A DNA stretch of 64,000 nucleotides from Aestuariispira insulae. GTDB lineage: Bacteria > Pseudomonadota > Alphaproteobacteria > UBA8366 > Aestuariispiraceae. Location: contig NZ_QRDW01000003.1 in assembly GCF_003385955.1 (NCBI RefSeq), forward strand, positions 248,001-312,000, written 5' to 3'. Position numbers and translations under genes: made by a program. Positions 43,075-52,088 of the stretch are shown here, in pieces. How positions within the stretch are numbered: the first letter of the stretch is position 1; each line of letters starts with the position of its first letter. The notes beneath the pieces were generated by a model. It saw only the letters and a list, made by a program, of their open reading frames with translations. It was not told the DNA's origin and did not search any database.

Positions 43075-44471
43075 CCGATACCCGAAACAGCAAAAAGCTC
43101 TTTATCAAAACCTATGGCTGTCAGATGAATGTCTATGACTCCCAGCGCATGGCAGATGTGCTGGGCCCGGTCGGATATTCCATGACGGACCGGCCTGATG
43201 ATGCCGATATGGTGATCCTGAATACCTGCCATATTCGTGAAAAGGCCTCGGAAAAAGTCTATTCCGAAGTGGGTCGTTTGCGGAAAATGAAGGAAGAAAA
43301 GGCCGAAAGCGGCGATCGTATGCTGATCGCTGTGGCCGGCTGTGTTGCCCAGGCCGAAGGTGAAGAGATTATGGCGCGAGCGCCCGCCGTTGATATGGTA
43401 TTCGGCCCACAGACCTATCACCGCCTGCCGCAGATGATTGCCGAAGCCAACCGGGCGGCCGGCATCAAAGTGCTGGATACGGATTTCCCAGTCGAGGAAA
43501 AATTCGATCATCTGCCGGAAGAAAGCAATCACGAAGGTGTTTCCGCCTTCCTAACGGTTCAGGAAGGGTGCGATAAGTTCTGCACCTACTGTGTGGTGCC
43601 TTATACAAGGGGGGCGGAAGCGTCCCGTGCGGCGGCACCCGTGATGGAGGAGGCGCGGCGCATGGTTGCAGCGGGCATCCGCGAAATCACCCTGCTGGGC
43701 CAGAATGTGAATGCCTATCATGGTGAGGCGGCGGACGGATCTGAATGGGGCCTGGGCCGTTTGATCCGGGAGTTGGCCGAAATCGACGGCCTCGACCGGA
43801 TCCGCTATACCACCAGCTATCCCTCTGAAGTCGATGAAGAATTAATATCGGCCCATCGCGATGTGCCGCAGCTGATGCCTTATTTGCATCTACCGGTGCA
43901 AAGCGGATCGGACAAGATCCTGGAAGCGATGAACCGCCGTCACACGGCTGCGGAATATCTGGAACTGGTGGATAAACTGCGTGAGGCGCGGCCGGATCTT
44001 GCCTTGTCCTCTGATTTTATTGTCGGCTTCCCCGGTGAAACCGACAAAGATTTTGCCGACACGCTCTCGATCATCAACAAGGTCGGTTATGATGCGGGCG
44101 CATTCTCCTTCAAATTCTCGCCGCGCCCGGGTACGCCCGCTGCAGCGGTGGAGACCCAGGTTCCGGAAGAGGTGAAAACAGAGCGACTGAAGGGTGTTCA
44201 GCAGCTTCTCGAGGCCCAGCAAGCGGCGTTCAATGCGTCCATGCCGGGCCAGACCCTGCCGGTTCTGTTTGAAAAAGCGGGGCGCGAACCGGGCCAGTTG
44301 GTTGGCCGTTCGCCCTATTTGCAGCCTGTTCATATCTTTGGTCCCGAACGCCTGATCGGCCGGATCATTGACTGTAACATCACCGGAAATGAAGGGCACA
44401 GCTTGTTTGGTGAGCCTGTCATGACCGGGGTGGAAGCTGGTGAAACTGAAAGGAAGAGGGCCTACGCTTGA
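43071..44471 (+). CDS. miaB: tRNA (N6-isopentenyl adenosine-37-C2) methylthiotransferase
   Basis: A radical-SAM enzyme adding a methylthio group to A37 of tRNAs. The N-terminal UPF0004 domain has [15 protein letters not shown] (Cys17) and two further cluster cysteines at NTCHIRE and AVAGCVAQ. The radical-SAM cluster is CDKFCTYC (about residues 166-173). The C-terminal TRAM domain ends SLFGEPV. The start is a GTG at 43071, with GAGGA upstream. Length is 466 residues. The stop overlaps the phoH start. Confidence 0.96.
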   Translation: MTDTRNSKKLFIKTYGCQMNVYDSQRMADVLGPVGYSMTDRPDDADMVILNTCHIREKASEKVYSEVGRLRKMKEEKAESGDRMLIAVAGCVAQAEGEEIMARAPAVDMVFGPQTYHRLPQMIAEANRAAGIKVLDTDFPVEEKFDHLPEESNHEGVSAFLTVQEGCDKFCTYCVVPYTRGAEASRAAAPVMEEARRMVAAGIREITLLGQNVNAYHGEAADGSEWGLGRLIRELAEIDGLDRIRYTTSYPSEVDEELISAHRDVPQLMPYLHLPVQSGSDKILEAMNRRHTAAEYLELVDKLREARPDLALSSDFIVGFPGETDKDFADTLSIINKVGYDAGAFSFKFSPRPGTPAAAVETQVPEEVKTERLKGVQQLLEAQQAAFNASMPGQTLPVLFEKAGREPGQLVGRSPYLQPVHIFGPERLIGRIIDCNITGNEGHSLFGEPVMTGVEAGETERKRAYA

Positions 44472-45466
44472 CCATGACACATGCGCCGGCGCAAATGGCT
44501 GCGCCCGTTTTCATTGAGTTCGACGACAACCGTCATTTGCCGGAATTGTTCGGAGAGCATGACAAACATCTGGTTCAGATCGAAAAGGCGCTTGGCGTGT
44601 CTTTGATCAACCGGGGCAATCAGGTGGCCATTAACGGGCCCGACGATGCGGTGAAGCTGGCGTTTATGGCTTTGGAACGATTGTATGAGCGGCTGTCTGG
44701 TGGTGAGCCCGTGGAAAAAGGCGATGTGGATGCCGCCATGCGCATGGCCGACGCGCCGAAGGATCTCTTTGGCGAACAGGAAGCGGTGATCCGCACGCCC
44801 CGGAAAACCCTGGCGGCGCGAACCCCGAACCAGTCCATATACATGGATGCGATGCGCAATTTTGACCTGACCTTCGGCATTGGCCCGGCCGGTACCGGCA
44901 AGACCTATCTGGCGGTCTGTCATGGGGTTTCCATGCTCACCTCAGGTGCGGTCGATCGGATCATCCTGTCGCGCCCGGCGGTGGAAGCAGGGGAGCGGCT
45001 TGGTTTCCTGCCCGGCGATATGAAGGAAAAGGTCGATCCTTATTTGCGGCCCATCTATGACGCACTTTATGACACGCTGCCGGCGGATCAGGTGAACCGC
45101 AAGATCGATAATGGCGAGATCGAAATTGCCCCGTTGGCCTTTATGCGTGGCCGGACGCTGAAAAATGCATTCGTCCTGCTGGACGAGGCGCAAAACACGA
45201 CCCCGGCACAGATGAAAATGTTCCTGACCCGTCTGGGGGATAACAGTCGCATGGTGATCACCGGTGATATGACCCAGGTGGACTTGCCGCATACGCAGAA
45301 ATCCGGCTTGCGCGATGCGCTTGAAACCCTCAAGGGCGTGGACGGGATCTATACCATGCGTTTTCAGGCGGTGGATGTTGTCCGTCATGCCTTGGTGGCG
45401 CGCATTGTGGATGCCTATGATAACCGCCAGCGTGAAGTTGGCAGCGATTGGGATTTGGATATCTAA
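44468..45466 (+). CDS. phoH: PhoH-family ATPase
   Basis: A predicted ATP-binding protein of 332 residues, linked with RNA metabolism. The P-loop is [12 protein letters not shown] (about residues 138-149), and later motifs are [27 protein letters not shown] (DEAQ box) and [11 protein letters not shown]. The TTG at 44468 overlaps the miaB stop and has GAGG eight bases before. The ATG two codons later is the alternative. The ybeY gene follows within 10 bases, a conserved miaB-phoH-ybeY order. Confidence 0.94.
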   Translation: MTMTHAPAQMAAPVFIEFDDNRHLPELFGEHDKHLVQIEKALGVSLINRGNQVAINGPDDAVKLAFMALERLYERLSGGEPVEKGDVDAAMRMADAPKDLFGEQEAVIRTPRKTLAARTPNQSIYMDAMRNFDLTFGIGPAGTGKTYLAVCHGVSMLTSGAVDRIILSRPAVEAGERLGFLPGDMKEKVDPYLRPIYDALYDTLPADQVNRKIDNGEIEIAPLAFMRGRTLKNAFVLLDEAQNTTPAQMKMFLTRLGDNSRMVITGDMTQVDLPHTQKSGLRDALETLKGVDGIYTMRFQAVDVVRHALVARIVDAYDNRQREVGSDWDLDI

Positions 45467-45475
45467 AGCACTTAC

Positions 45476-46000
45476 ATGACTGCAGAGTTGGAAATGGATC
45501 TTGTCTGCGAGGCCGATGGCTGGCCCGCAGACGCTGAGGCGGTGGTTGAACGGGCAGTGATGGCTGCCTGGCAGGCGGAAGGCGGTGCGGATGAAGGCCG
45601 CGAAGCGGAATTGAGTTTGGTGCTGTCGGATGATGCGTCCGTGCAGGAACTGAATCGCGAGTGGCGCGGCAAGGATAAGCCGACCAATGTCCTGTCCTTT
45701 CCAGCCGATGATGAGGATGAAGCGCCGTTGCCGGGCATGCCACGCATGCTGGGTGATATTGTGCTCGCGCTCGAAACGGTTTCCCGTGAAGCCCGAGAGC
45801 AGAATAAATCTTTTGATCATCATCTGACCCATTTGGTCATTCATGGTCTTTTGCATTTGATCGGGTATGACCATATAGAGGATGATGAGGCAGAGATTAT
45901 GGAGGCCTTGGAGATCAAGCTGCTGGCGGGGATGGGTATATCCAACCCCTATGAAGGCGGCTATCAGGCGCCTGATGCTGAATTCGGCCAAACTGGTTAA
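45476..46000 (+). CDS. ybeY: Endoribonuclease YbeY (16S rRNA maturation)
   Basis: A zinc-dependent endoribonuclease that processes 16S rRNA ends and takes part in ribosome quality control. The metal motif HGLLHLIGYDH (about residues 123-133, H-x3-H-x5-H) is intact; NVLSFPAD and DIVLALETVSREA precede it. The length of 174 residues is normal. It sits in the conserved phoH-ybeY-corC array. Confidence 0.94.
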   Translation: MTAELEMDLVCEADGWPADAEAVVERAVMAAWQAEGGADEGREAELSLVLSDDASVQELNREWRGKDKPTNVLSFPADDEDEAPLPGMPRMLGDIVLALETVSREAREQNKSFDHHLTHLVIHGLLHLIGYDHIEDDEAEIMEALEIKLLAGMGISNPYEGGYQAPDAEFGQTG

Positions 46001-46035
46001 TTGCGTGTGATTTTGTTACTGGATTGAATAAAGAA

Positions 46036-46935
46036 ATGGCACATATACAGGCATCTAATGATGATGCTGCGGACCCCTCACCTAGTACCGAGCCCCAGAA
46101 ACCTGGCGGATTAAGAAATCTGATCCGTGGTCTTTTGGGGCGGAATGGAGATGGGGGATTGCGGGAATCCCTTGAGGAAATCCTGGAGGATCATGAGGAT
46201 CGGGATACGCCGATTGATGATTCCGAACGGCAGCTCCTCAACAATATCCTGAAGGTCGGCGAGACGACGGCGGAAGATGTTATGATTCCGCGCGCCGACA
46301 TTGTCAGTATCGAGGCTGGCAAAAGCCTGCGCGAAGTGGTGCGCATCATGGTCGAGATGCCCCATTCAAGATACCCGATTTATCAGGGCAGTCAGGATGA
46401 CGTCATCGGCATGGTCCACATCAAGGACGTGATGCGGGCTATGGAAAATCCGGAAAAGACATTTTCTCTTAGAAAGTTGCGCCGGGAGGTCCTGTTTGTG
46501 GCGCCGACCATGCGTGCGCTTGATCTTCTGCTGAACATGAGGGTCAGTCGCCATCACATGGCCCTGGTTGTGGATGAATATGGCGGGATTGACGGCCTGA
46601 TTACGATTGAGGATCTGGTGGAAGAAATCGTCGGCGAGATCCAGGACGAACATGATGATGACCGGGGCCCTGAAATCAGTCAGGCCGCGGATGGCTCGGT
46701 TCGTGTTGATGCCCGCTTTGATCTGGAAGAGTTTGAATCGCTCTTTGGTCAATTCATGACCGAGGAAGAGCGGGAAGAGGATATCGATACCCTTGGCGGT
46801 TTCGTGTTCTACCTAGTGGGCCGCGTGCCGGTCAGGGGAGAGATTATCCGTCATGATGAATCGGGTATTGAGTTTGAGATTGTCGATGGGGATCCGCGGC
46901 GGATCAAACGGCTCTGTGTTCGGAATCTGCCCTGA
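46036..46935 (+). CDS. CorC/HlyC-type CBS-domain protein
   Basis: A 299-residue protein with an acidic N-terminus, then two CBS domains (about residues 75-200; [18 protein letters not shown] and [13 protein letters not shown] at the end) and a CorC_HlyC domain (about residues 210-295; [27 protein letters not shown]). It lacks the membrane domain of longer CorB-like paralogues. E. coli CorC (YbeX) is linked to magnesium and cobalt efflux and to ribosome function. A TTG at 46024 is an alternative start; neither has a strong ribosome-binding site. Confidence 0.9.
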   Translation: MAHIQASNDDAADPSPSTEPQKPGGLRNLIRGLLGRNGDGGLRESLEEILEDHEDRDTPIDDSERQLLNNILKVGETTAEDVMIPRADIVSIEAGKSLREVVRIMVEMPHSRYPIYQGSQDDVIGMVHIKDVMRAMENPEKTFSLRKLRREVLFVAPTMRALDLLLNMRVSRHHMALVVDEYGGIDGLITIEDLVEEIVGEIQDEHDDDRGPEISQAADGSVRVDARFDLEEFESLFGQFMTEEEREEDIDTLGGFVFYLVGRVPVRGEIIRHDESGIEFEIVDGDPRRIKRLCVRNLP

Positions 46936-47012
46936 ACAAAGCTGATAAGACCGAATTCACCGGGATGTATGACTAAAAAGGCTGCCTGGCCTCTCCAACA
47001 GGGAAAATAGAT

Positions 47013-48612
47013 ATGGCGGGAACAATGTCAGGGGCGGGCGCAAGCCTGCCCATTCTCATGCCGGTGAAGATGAAGCAGGTGTTGGGCGGCCTTTCCGGCT
47101 GGCGCAGTTGGCTTGCCGCTTTTGTCGCCGGGGCGTCCGCCACACTGGCGCTGCCACCGGTCAATGCCTGGCCGGTGCTGCTGCTGGCGATGCCGATCCT
47201 GATCTGGATGCTGCAGGGGGACAGATCCAGGAAATCATCTTTTGCCATTGGCTGGTGGTTCGGGTTCGGCTTTCTTGCCGCCGGCCTCTATTGGATCAGC
47301 CATGCCCTGCTGATTTTTTCGGACCGGCTTTTATGGATGGTGCCGTTTGCGGCGCTGGGTCTGCCCGCTTTTCTGGCCTTCTATTCCGGTGCGGTTGCGC
47401 TGGCCCTGCGCTGGTTTCGTCATCCGGTGATCCAGGTATTGGCTTTTGCGCCGCTCTGGGTCCTTGGGGAATGGCTGCGCGGTATGTTATTCACAGGATT
47501 TCCCTGGAACCTGATTGGCTATGCCTGGGCCGGGTCGGATATACTGATCCAACCTGCGTCTGTGGTTGGGGCATATGGTCTCAGTTTCCTGGTCCTTGTG
47601 ATGGCGGTTTTGCCGGCACTTTTGCCGCTGGTATCCCGCAGGGTTGGGGGGGGGCTTGCTTGGGTTGGTCATCTTGCTGCCGGTTATGGTATATGGATAT
47701 GGATTTTTGCGACTTGAAAATGCTAATTCCATAACAGAAACAACCAATGCGATATTACCGAATATGCGGATTGTGCAACCTGCAATTCCTCAAAAAGAGA
47801 AATGGGGATCCCGCTATCGGGCTAGAAACTTCGCCGACTTCCTGCAATTGACGCAGGCAGGGCGCGGTAATGGGATCCACACGGTTATATGGCCGGAAAC
47901 CGCCGCCGCATTTTTCCTTGAGGATATTCCGGAGGCCCGGCAGGCCATCGCGAGAGCGCTTCCTGAGGGCGGTGTTTTGATCACTGGTGCGCCGCGACGG
48001 GATACAGCCGCCGGCACAATCCATAATAGCGGACTCGTGCTGGATGCCGATGGCGAGGTGATCGAGGCTTATGATAAGTCGCACTTGGTGCCTTTTGGTG
48101 AGTATGTGCCTTTGCGTTCGGTGCTGCCGGTGGAAAAAGTGGCGCATGGCATGTCGGATTACACGCCGGGGCCGGGGCCCAGAACCATACATATTCCGGG
48201 TGTTCCACCCGTTAGTATCCTGATTTGCTATGAAGCGGTGTTCCCAGGCCAGGTGGTCAATGATGTTCAGCGCCCGAAATGGATGTTGAATTTGACCAAC
48301 GATGCCTGGTACGGCCGCACGGCCGGTCCCTATCAGCATCTTGCCATTGTCCGCACCAGGGCGGTCGAGGAGGGGTTGCCCATGGTTCGGGCGGCCAGCA
48401 CAGGCATCTCGGCAGTGTATGATTCCTATGGTCGGGAAATGGGGCGTCTGGCTCTGGAGCAAGCCGGATATCTCGATTTCGCTTTGCCGGAGCCGTTGGA
48501 AGAGGGCACCGTCTTTTCCCGGACGGGCAATGGATTGATGATCTTGCTAGTTGCTGCGATACTCGGAATGCTGGTTGTTGCTAATAACAGATTGGATTCT
48601 AAGCAATTATAG
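47013..48612 (+). pseudogene. lnt: Apolipoprotein N-acyltransferase, split by an apparent frameshift in a G9 run
   Basis: Together the two frames make a full Lnt, the inner-membrane enzyme that adds the third acyl chain to lipoproteins. The first frame (47013-47717) carries the membrane segments (GWWFGFGFLAAGLYWIS, GEWLRGMLFTGFPWNLIGYA). The second (from about 47644 to 48612) has the last segments and the nitrilase domain, with all three catalytic residues: Glu in IWPETA, Lys in YDKSHLVPFGEYVP, Cys in SILICYEAVFPG. The break is at nine Gs (47646-47654). Removing one G restores one continuous frame. A sequence error, slippage or a true mutation are all possible. Confidence 0.88.
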
Positions 48613-48634
48613 GTTGTTTCTTGCGGTTTGAAAC

Positions 48635-48666
48635 TTGACGCCAGAAAAACCCCTCTCTATTAGAGG
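48635..48666 (+). promoter_or_regulatory. Promoter with palindromic operator before the XRE regulator
   Basis: TTGACG (48635-48640), a 17-base spacer and TATTAG (48658-48663). A perfect inverted repeat CCTCT-CTATT-AGAGG (48652-48666) covers the -10 element. The gene product is a Cro/CI-type regulator, so autorepression is plausible. Confidence 0.55.
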
Positions 48667-48708
48667 TCTATGTGACTACGGTAACAGAATAAACAATGAG
48701 GGCCTTAA

Positions 48709-49188
48709 ATGGCGGAAAACGCTAAAAATGGCACCAGACGGGGGGCAATTCCGGCGGGGCGTCCGGGGATACCAAATCCGGTCGATATTCATGTCGGCGG
48801 ACGGGTCCGGTTGCGGCGTACATTGCTGGGGATGAGCCAGGAAAAGCTGGGTGAAGCGATTGGCCTGACTTTTCAGCAGGTGCAGAAATATGAGCGCGGC
48901 ACCAACCGTGTTGGCGCCAGCCGTCTCTATGATCTGTCAAGGGTTCTGGATGTGCCGATCCAGTATTTCTTTGATGATATGACCCAGGATGTGGCGGATC
49001 AGGCGCCGCGGTTGCGCGCCGGCCTGGATGAAATGCCGGAAGACACCTACGAGCGCGATCCGATGGCAAAGCGCGAAACCCTAGAATTGGTGCGTGCCTA
49101 TTATCGGGTGAAGGACCCGGTTGTCCGAAAACGGATATTTGACCTTTGCAAGGCGATGGCCGCGGCGCACGATCCCGAAGGGGAATGA
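48709..49188 (+). CDS. XRE-family helix-turn-helix regulator
   Basis: A 159-residue DNA-binding protein. The Cro/CI helix-turn-helix is [20 protein letters not shown] then [20 protein letters not shown] (about residues 33-75). The C-terminal region, RYVRAY-like ([20 protein letters not shown]), matches a conserved tail in alphaproteobacterial paralogues. The gene occupies the same place, between lnt and metK, in many Alphaproteobacteria. Targets are unknown. No clear ribosome-binding site is visible apart from GAGGG at a distance. Confidence 0.92.
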   Translation: MAENAKNGTRRGAIPAGRPGIPNPVDIHVGGRVRLRRTLLGMSQEKLGEAIGLTFQQVQKYERGTNRVGASRLYDLSRVLDVPIQYFFDDMTQDVADQAPRLRAGLDEMPEDTYERDPMAKRETLELVRAYYRVKDPVVRKRIFDLCKAMAAAHDPEGE

Positions 49189-49398
49189 GTTCCCATTTAT
49201 AAGGTCATGCCCGGATCAGGTTGAAATTCGATATTTCGGTTGACCCGTTCGGCAAACCCTGCCAAAAACCGCTTCTTAGGCGGTGCGGGTTGTGTTTGAG
49301 CACCCATTGAAGGAACATCTTCGGCTGCCCGTGAATTTCATATGATTGTTGATCGTCGCATCGAGACGCGGTTGATTCAGGCAAGAGGATAGAGAGAT

Positions 49399-50571
49399 AT
49401 GGCCAACAAAGGCGATTTCCTGTTTACGAGCGAGTCCGTCTCCGAAGGTCACCCCGATAAGGTATGTGACCGCATTTCGGACGAAATTGTCGATCTGTTC
49501 CTGTCGAAAGACCCTTATTCCCGCGTCGCCGTTGAGACCCTGGCCACCACACAAAAAGTGGTTTTGGCAGGTGAGGTTCGCTGCGCCCAGGAAGTCACCA
49601 AGGATGAAATGATCGCCAAGGCTCGTGAAGCGGTCAAGGATATCGGCTATGAGCAGGAGGGTTTCCACTGGGAAACCATGGATGTGGATTGTTATGTCCA
49701 CAGCCAGTCTGCAGATATTGCTGTTGGGGTTGATGCTGCGGGTGAAAAGGATGAAGGTGCCGGTGACCAGGGCATTATGTTCGGTTATGCCTGTCGCGAA
49801 ACCGACAGCATGATGCCGGCGCCGATCGACTTCTCTCATCGGATCCTGCGCTCCCTCGCCGGGCAGCGCCATGCCGAGGCCAACAGCCTTCTCGGCCCGG
49901 ATGCCAAGAGCCAGGTAACCCTGCAATATGAAAATGGCAAGCCGGTTCGGGCAACCTCTGTCGTGGTCTCCACACAGCATGCCGAAGGGGCTGACCAGAA
50001 GGAAATCCGTGAGATTGTCCGCGGTCATGTGGAGCAGGTCCTGCCACAGGGCTGGATGTGCCCGGAAAATGAATTTTACGTAAACCCGACCGGCCGTTTT
50101 GTGATTGGTGGTCCGGACGGTGATACCGGCCTGACCGGTCGTAAGATCATTGTGGATACCTATGGCGGTGCGGCACCTCATGGCGGTGGCGCTTTCTCCG
50201 GTAAGGATCCGACAAAGGTTGACCGCAGTGCCGCCTATGCCGCGCGCTATCTGGCGAAAAATGTGATCGCCGCCGATATGGCCGATTTCTGCGTTATTCA
50301 GTTGTCTTATGCTATTGGTGTGGCCAAGCCGCTTTCTGTTTATGTGCATCTCGGGGATACCGGTCGTGTTTCCGAGCATAAATTGTCCGGTGCGTTGCAG
50401 GAAGTCATGGATCTCAGCCCGCGCGGCATTCGTGAGCATCTGAAGCTGAACCGCCCGATCTTCGCACCCAGTTCTGCTTATGGCCATTTCGGCCGCACAC
50501 CACGCGATGATGGTGCCTTCAGCTGGGAACGCACGGATCTGGTAGATGCCCTGAAAGCGGCGATGAGCTGA
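49399..50571 (+). CDS. metK: S-adenosylmethionine synthetase
   Basis: Makes SAM from methionine and ATP. The three-domain enzyme of 390 residues shows [16 protein letters not shown] near the N-terminus, the methionine/ATP motif [12 protein letters not shown], and the phosphate loop [19 protein letters not shown]. The 210-base upstream interval was scanned for a SAM riboswitch and none was recognised. AAGAGGATAGAGAG precedes the ATG. A terminator follows directly. Confidence 0.97.
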   Translation: MANKGDFLFTSESVSEGHPDKVCDRISDEIVDLFLSKDPYSRVAVETLATTQKVVLAGEVRCAQEVTKDEMIAKAREAVKDIGYEQEGFHWETMDVDCYVHSQSADIAVGVDAAGEKDEGAGDQGIMFGYACRETDSMMPAPIDFSHRILRSLAGQRHAEANSLLGPDAKSQVTLQYENGKPVRATSVVVSTQHAEGADQKEIREIVRGHVEQVLPQGWMCPENEFYVNPTGRFVIGGPDGDTGLTGRKIIVDTYGGAAPHGGGAFSGKDPTKVDRSAAYAARYLAKNVIAADMADFCVIQLSYAIGVAKPLSVYVHLGDTGRVSEHKLSGALQEVMDLSPRGIREHLKLNRPIFAPSSAYGHFGRTPRDDGAFSWERTDLVDALKAAMS

Positions 50572-50581
50572 CCAAGTTTTC

Positions 50582-50610
50582 CGGGGCCCCAGTTGGGGCC
50601 CCGATATTTT
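50582..50610 (+). terminator. Intrinsic terminator of metK
   Basis: CGGGGCCCC-AGTT-GGGGCCCCG is a 9-bp perfect stem with a tetraloop, 10 bases after the metK stop, followed by ATATTTT. It sits 19 bases before trmB, so trmB needs its own promoter or read-through. Confidence 0.82.
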
Positions 50611-50628
50611 GGGCCCGGATGAATTGAG

Positions 50629-51318
50629 ATGACCCAGCCTGACGGAGCAGAAAAATTTTTCGGACGCCGCAAGGGGCGCACATTGCGTGCGCGCCAAAAG
50701 CGGCTGATGGATGAGTTGCTGCCGACGATGACCGTCGATTTGAGTGGTGAAACCGTTGATGCGGGATCGCTTTTTGACGGAAAGGCGCGCGAAGTCTGGC
50801 TTGAGGTTGGGTTTGGTGCCGGTGAACATCTTGTCTGGCAGGCCCAGAATAACCCGGATGTCGGGATTATCGGCTGTGAACCCTATATTAACGGGGTAGC
50901 CCGGCTCTTGGGCAAAGTCGAGGATGAGGGGATCACCAACGCCCGCATCATCGCGGATGATGCGCGGCTGCTGATGGATAAGCTGCCGGATCAAAGTCTG
51001 GACCGTGTTTTTGTTCTCTTTCCCGATCCGTGGCCGAAAACCCGTCATGCCTTCCGGCGCTTCATTGGGCCGGCTAATCTGGAGCGTCTGGCAAGATTGT
51101 TAAGGGATGGTGCGATCCTCCGGGTGGCCAGCGATCATAAACCTTATGTACGCTGGACCATGCTGCATGCGGCCGATCATCCCGATTTTGAGTGGCTGGA
51201 CGAAGGACCTTGTGACTGGCATGTGCGTCCCGATGATTGGCCTGCAACCCGCTATGAACAGAAGGCTTTGGCAGGGCGACCTCACTATCTTCAATTCCGC
51301 CGTAAAACGAGGGTCTGA
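50629..51318 (+). CDS. trmB: tRNA (guanine-N7)-methyltransferase TrmB
   Basis: Methylates G46 of tRNA. The 229-residue class I methyltransferase shows VWLEVGFGAGEHLVWQA (SAM motif I), IIGCEPYINGVARLL and the TrmB signature VFVLFPDPWPKTRH. GTGGCCAGCGATCAT-type DNA encodes RVASDHKPY near the end. AATTGAGATG at the start is weak. The metK terminator precedes, and another terminator follows 115 bases after. Confidence 0.95.
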   Translation: MTQPDGAEKFFGRRKGRTLRARQKRLMDELLPTMTVDLSGETVDAGSLFDGKAREVWLEVGFGAGEHLVWQAQNNPDVGIIGCEPYINGVARLLGKVEDEGITNARIIADDARLLMDKLPDQSLDRVFVLFPDPWPKTRHAFRRFIGPANLERLARLLRDGAILRVASDHKPYVRWTMLHAADHPDFEWLDEGPCDWHVRPDDWPATRYEQKALAGRPHYLQFRRKTRV

Positions 51319-51359
51319 CGCCCCTGTTGTCTATTCTTTGCCCTTGTGCGGATAAACCC

Positions 51360-51388
51360 TTGAGCTTTCCTGGGGGACTGTGTATATA
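51360..51388 (+). promoter_or_regulatory. Promoter of the rimP-nusA-infB operon leader
   Basis: TTGAGC (51360-51365), an exact 17-base spacer and TATATA (51383-51388), followed by G-T-rich DNA. It is the best sigma-70-like match in this part of the window. A transcript from about 51395 would meet the hairpin at 51434-51458 before rimP. Confidence 0.65.
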
Positions 51389-51433
51389 GTGTGTGCCTTA
51401 GGTCGCATCCTTGACAGGGTGGCGACAGTTCGG

Positions 51434-51458
51434 AGGTGGGCCTTGGCCCGCCTTTTTT
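51434..51458 (+). terminator. Hairpin with T6 before rimP (terminator/attenuator)
   Basis: AGGTGGGC-CTTG-GCCCGCCT is an 8-bp stem (one G-T pair) followed by TTTTTT. It may end trmB transcription, but it also lies after the promoter at 51360 and 47 bases before rimP, so it could attenuate the nusA operon. A leader of about 60 bases would be released. Confidence 0.8.
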
Positions 51459-51504
51459 AATACCCAAACGGTGCTTTTAAACCGCATTTCTGCAGGAACC
51501 GCGT

Positions 51505-52017
51505 ATGAAATCTGTTGCGCAAATCGAAGAGCTTATCCTCCCGGCACTCAACGATATGGGGTTTGATGTCGTGCGGATCATGCTGACCGGCGGACAGAAA
51601 CCGACCCTGCAGGTGATGGCGGACCGTTTGGATGAAGAGGCAATCACGGTGGAAGATTGCGCGACGATTTCTCGTGCGATTTCTGCTATTTTGGATGTGG
51701 AAGACCCCATTGATGATGCCTACACGCTGGAAGTCAGCTCACCGGGCATCGACCGGCCGCTGGTGAAACCGCGCGATTTTGAGCGTTTTGCCGGATATGA
51801 GGCAAAGGTGGAGATGAATGTGGCCATTGACGGTCAGCGCCGTTTCCGCGGCCGCTTGCTGGGATTTGTTGAAGACCACATCCATTTGGAAATCGAACAT
51901 AATGGCGACATGGTGGAAATTGCCTTGCCCTATGACGATTTCTATCGGGCCAAACTGGTCATGTCGGATGAGCTGGTTGCCGGCGCATCGGAACAGACCG
52001 GGACGGAAACCGACTAA
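51505..52017 (+). CDS. rimP: Ribosome maturation factor RimP
   Basis: A 170-residue factor needed for 30S subunit maturation. The N-terminal domain has LILPALNDMGFDVVRIMLTGG and ISRAISAILDVEDPIDDAYTLEVSSPGIDRPL; the motif EVSSPGIDRPL is diagnostic. The C-terminal domain is SH3/Sm-like (KVEMNVAIDGQRRFRGRLLG). It heads the rimP-nusA-ylxR-infB operon. Confidence 0.96.
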   Translation: MKSVAQIEELILPALNDMGFDVVRIMLTGGQKPTLQVMADRLDEEAITVEDCATISRAISAILDVEDPIDDAYTLEVSSPGIDRPLVKPRDFERFAGYEAKVEMNVAIDGQRRFRGRLLGFVEDHIHLEIEHNGDMVEIALPYDDFYRAKLVMSDELVAGASEQTGTETD

Positions 52018-52088
52018 CGAATTGAGTTCAACGAAACGCTGTCATGGCCGAGATTAGCAGCCGGACAGCCTAACGGACGGATGGAACC

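Noticed and set aside
49189-49398. A SAM-responsive riboswitch before metK
   Set aside because: The interval was searched by eye for the SAM-II, SAM/SAH and SAH cores and none of their conserved blocks was found.
51411-51416. Perfect TTGACA before rimP as the operon promoter
   Set aside because: The -10 position 17 bases on would be AGGTGG, inside the hairpin; the TTGAGC/TATATA pair upstream is better.
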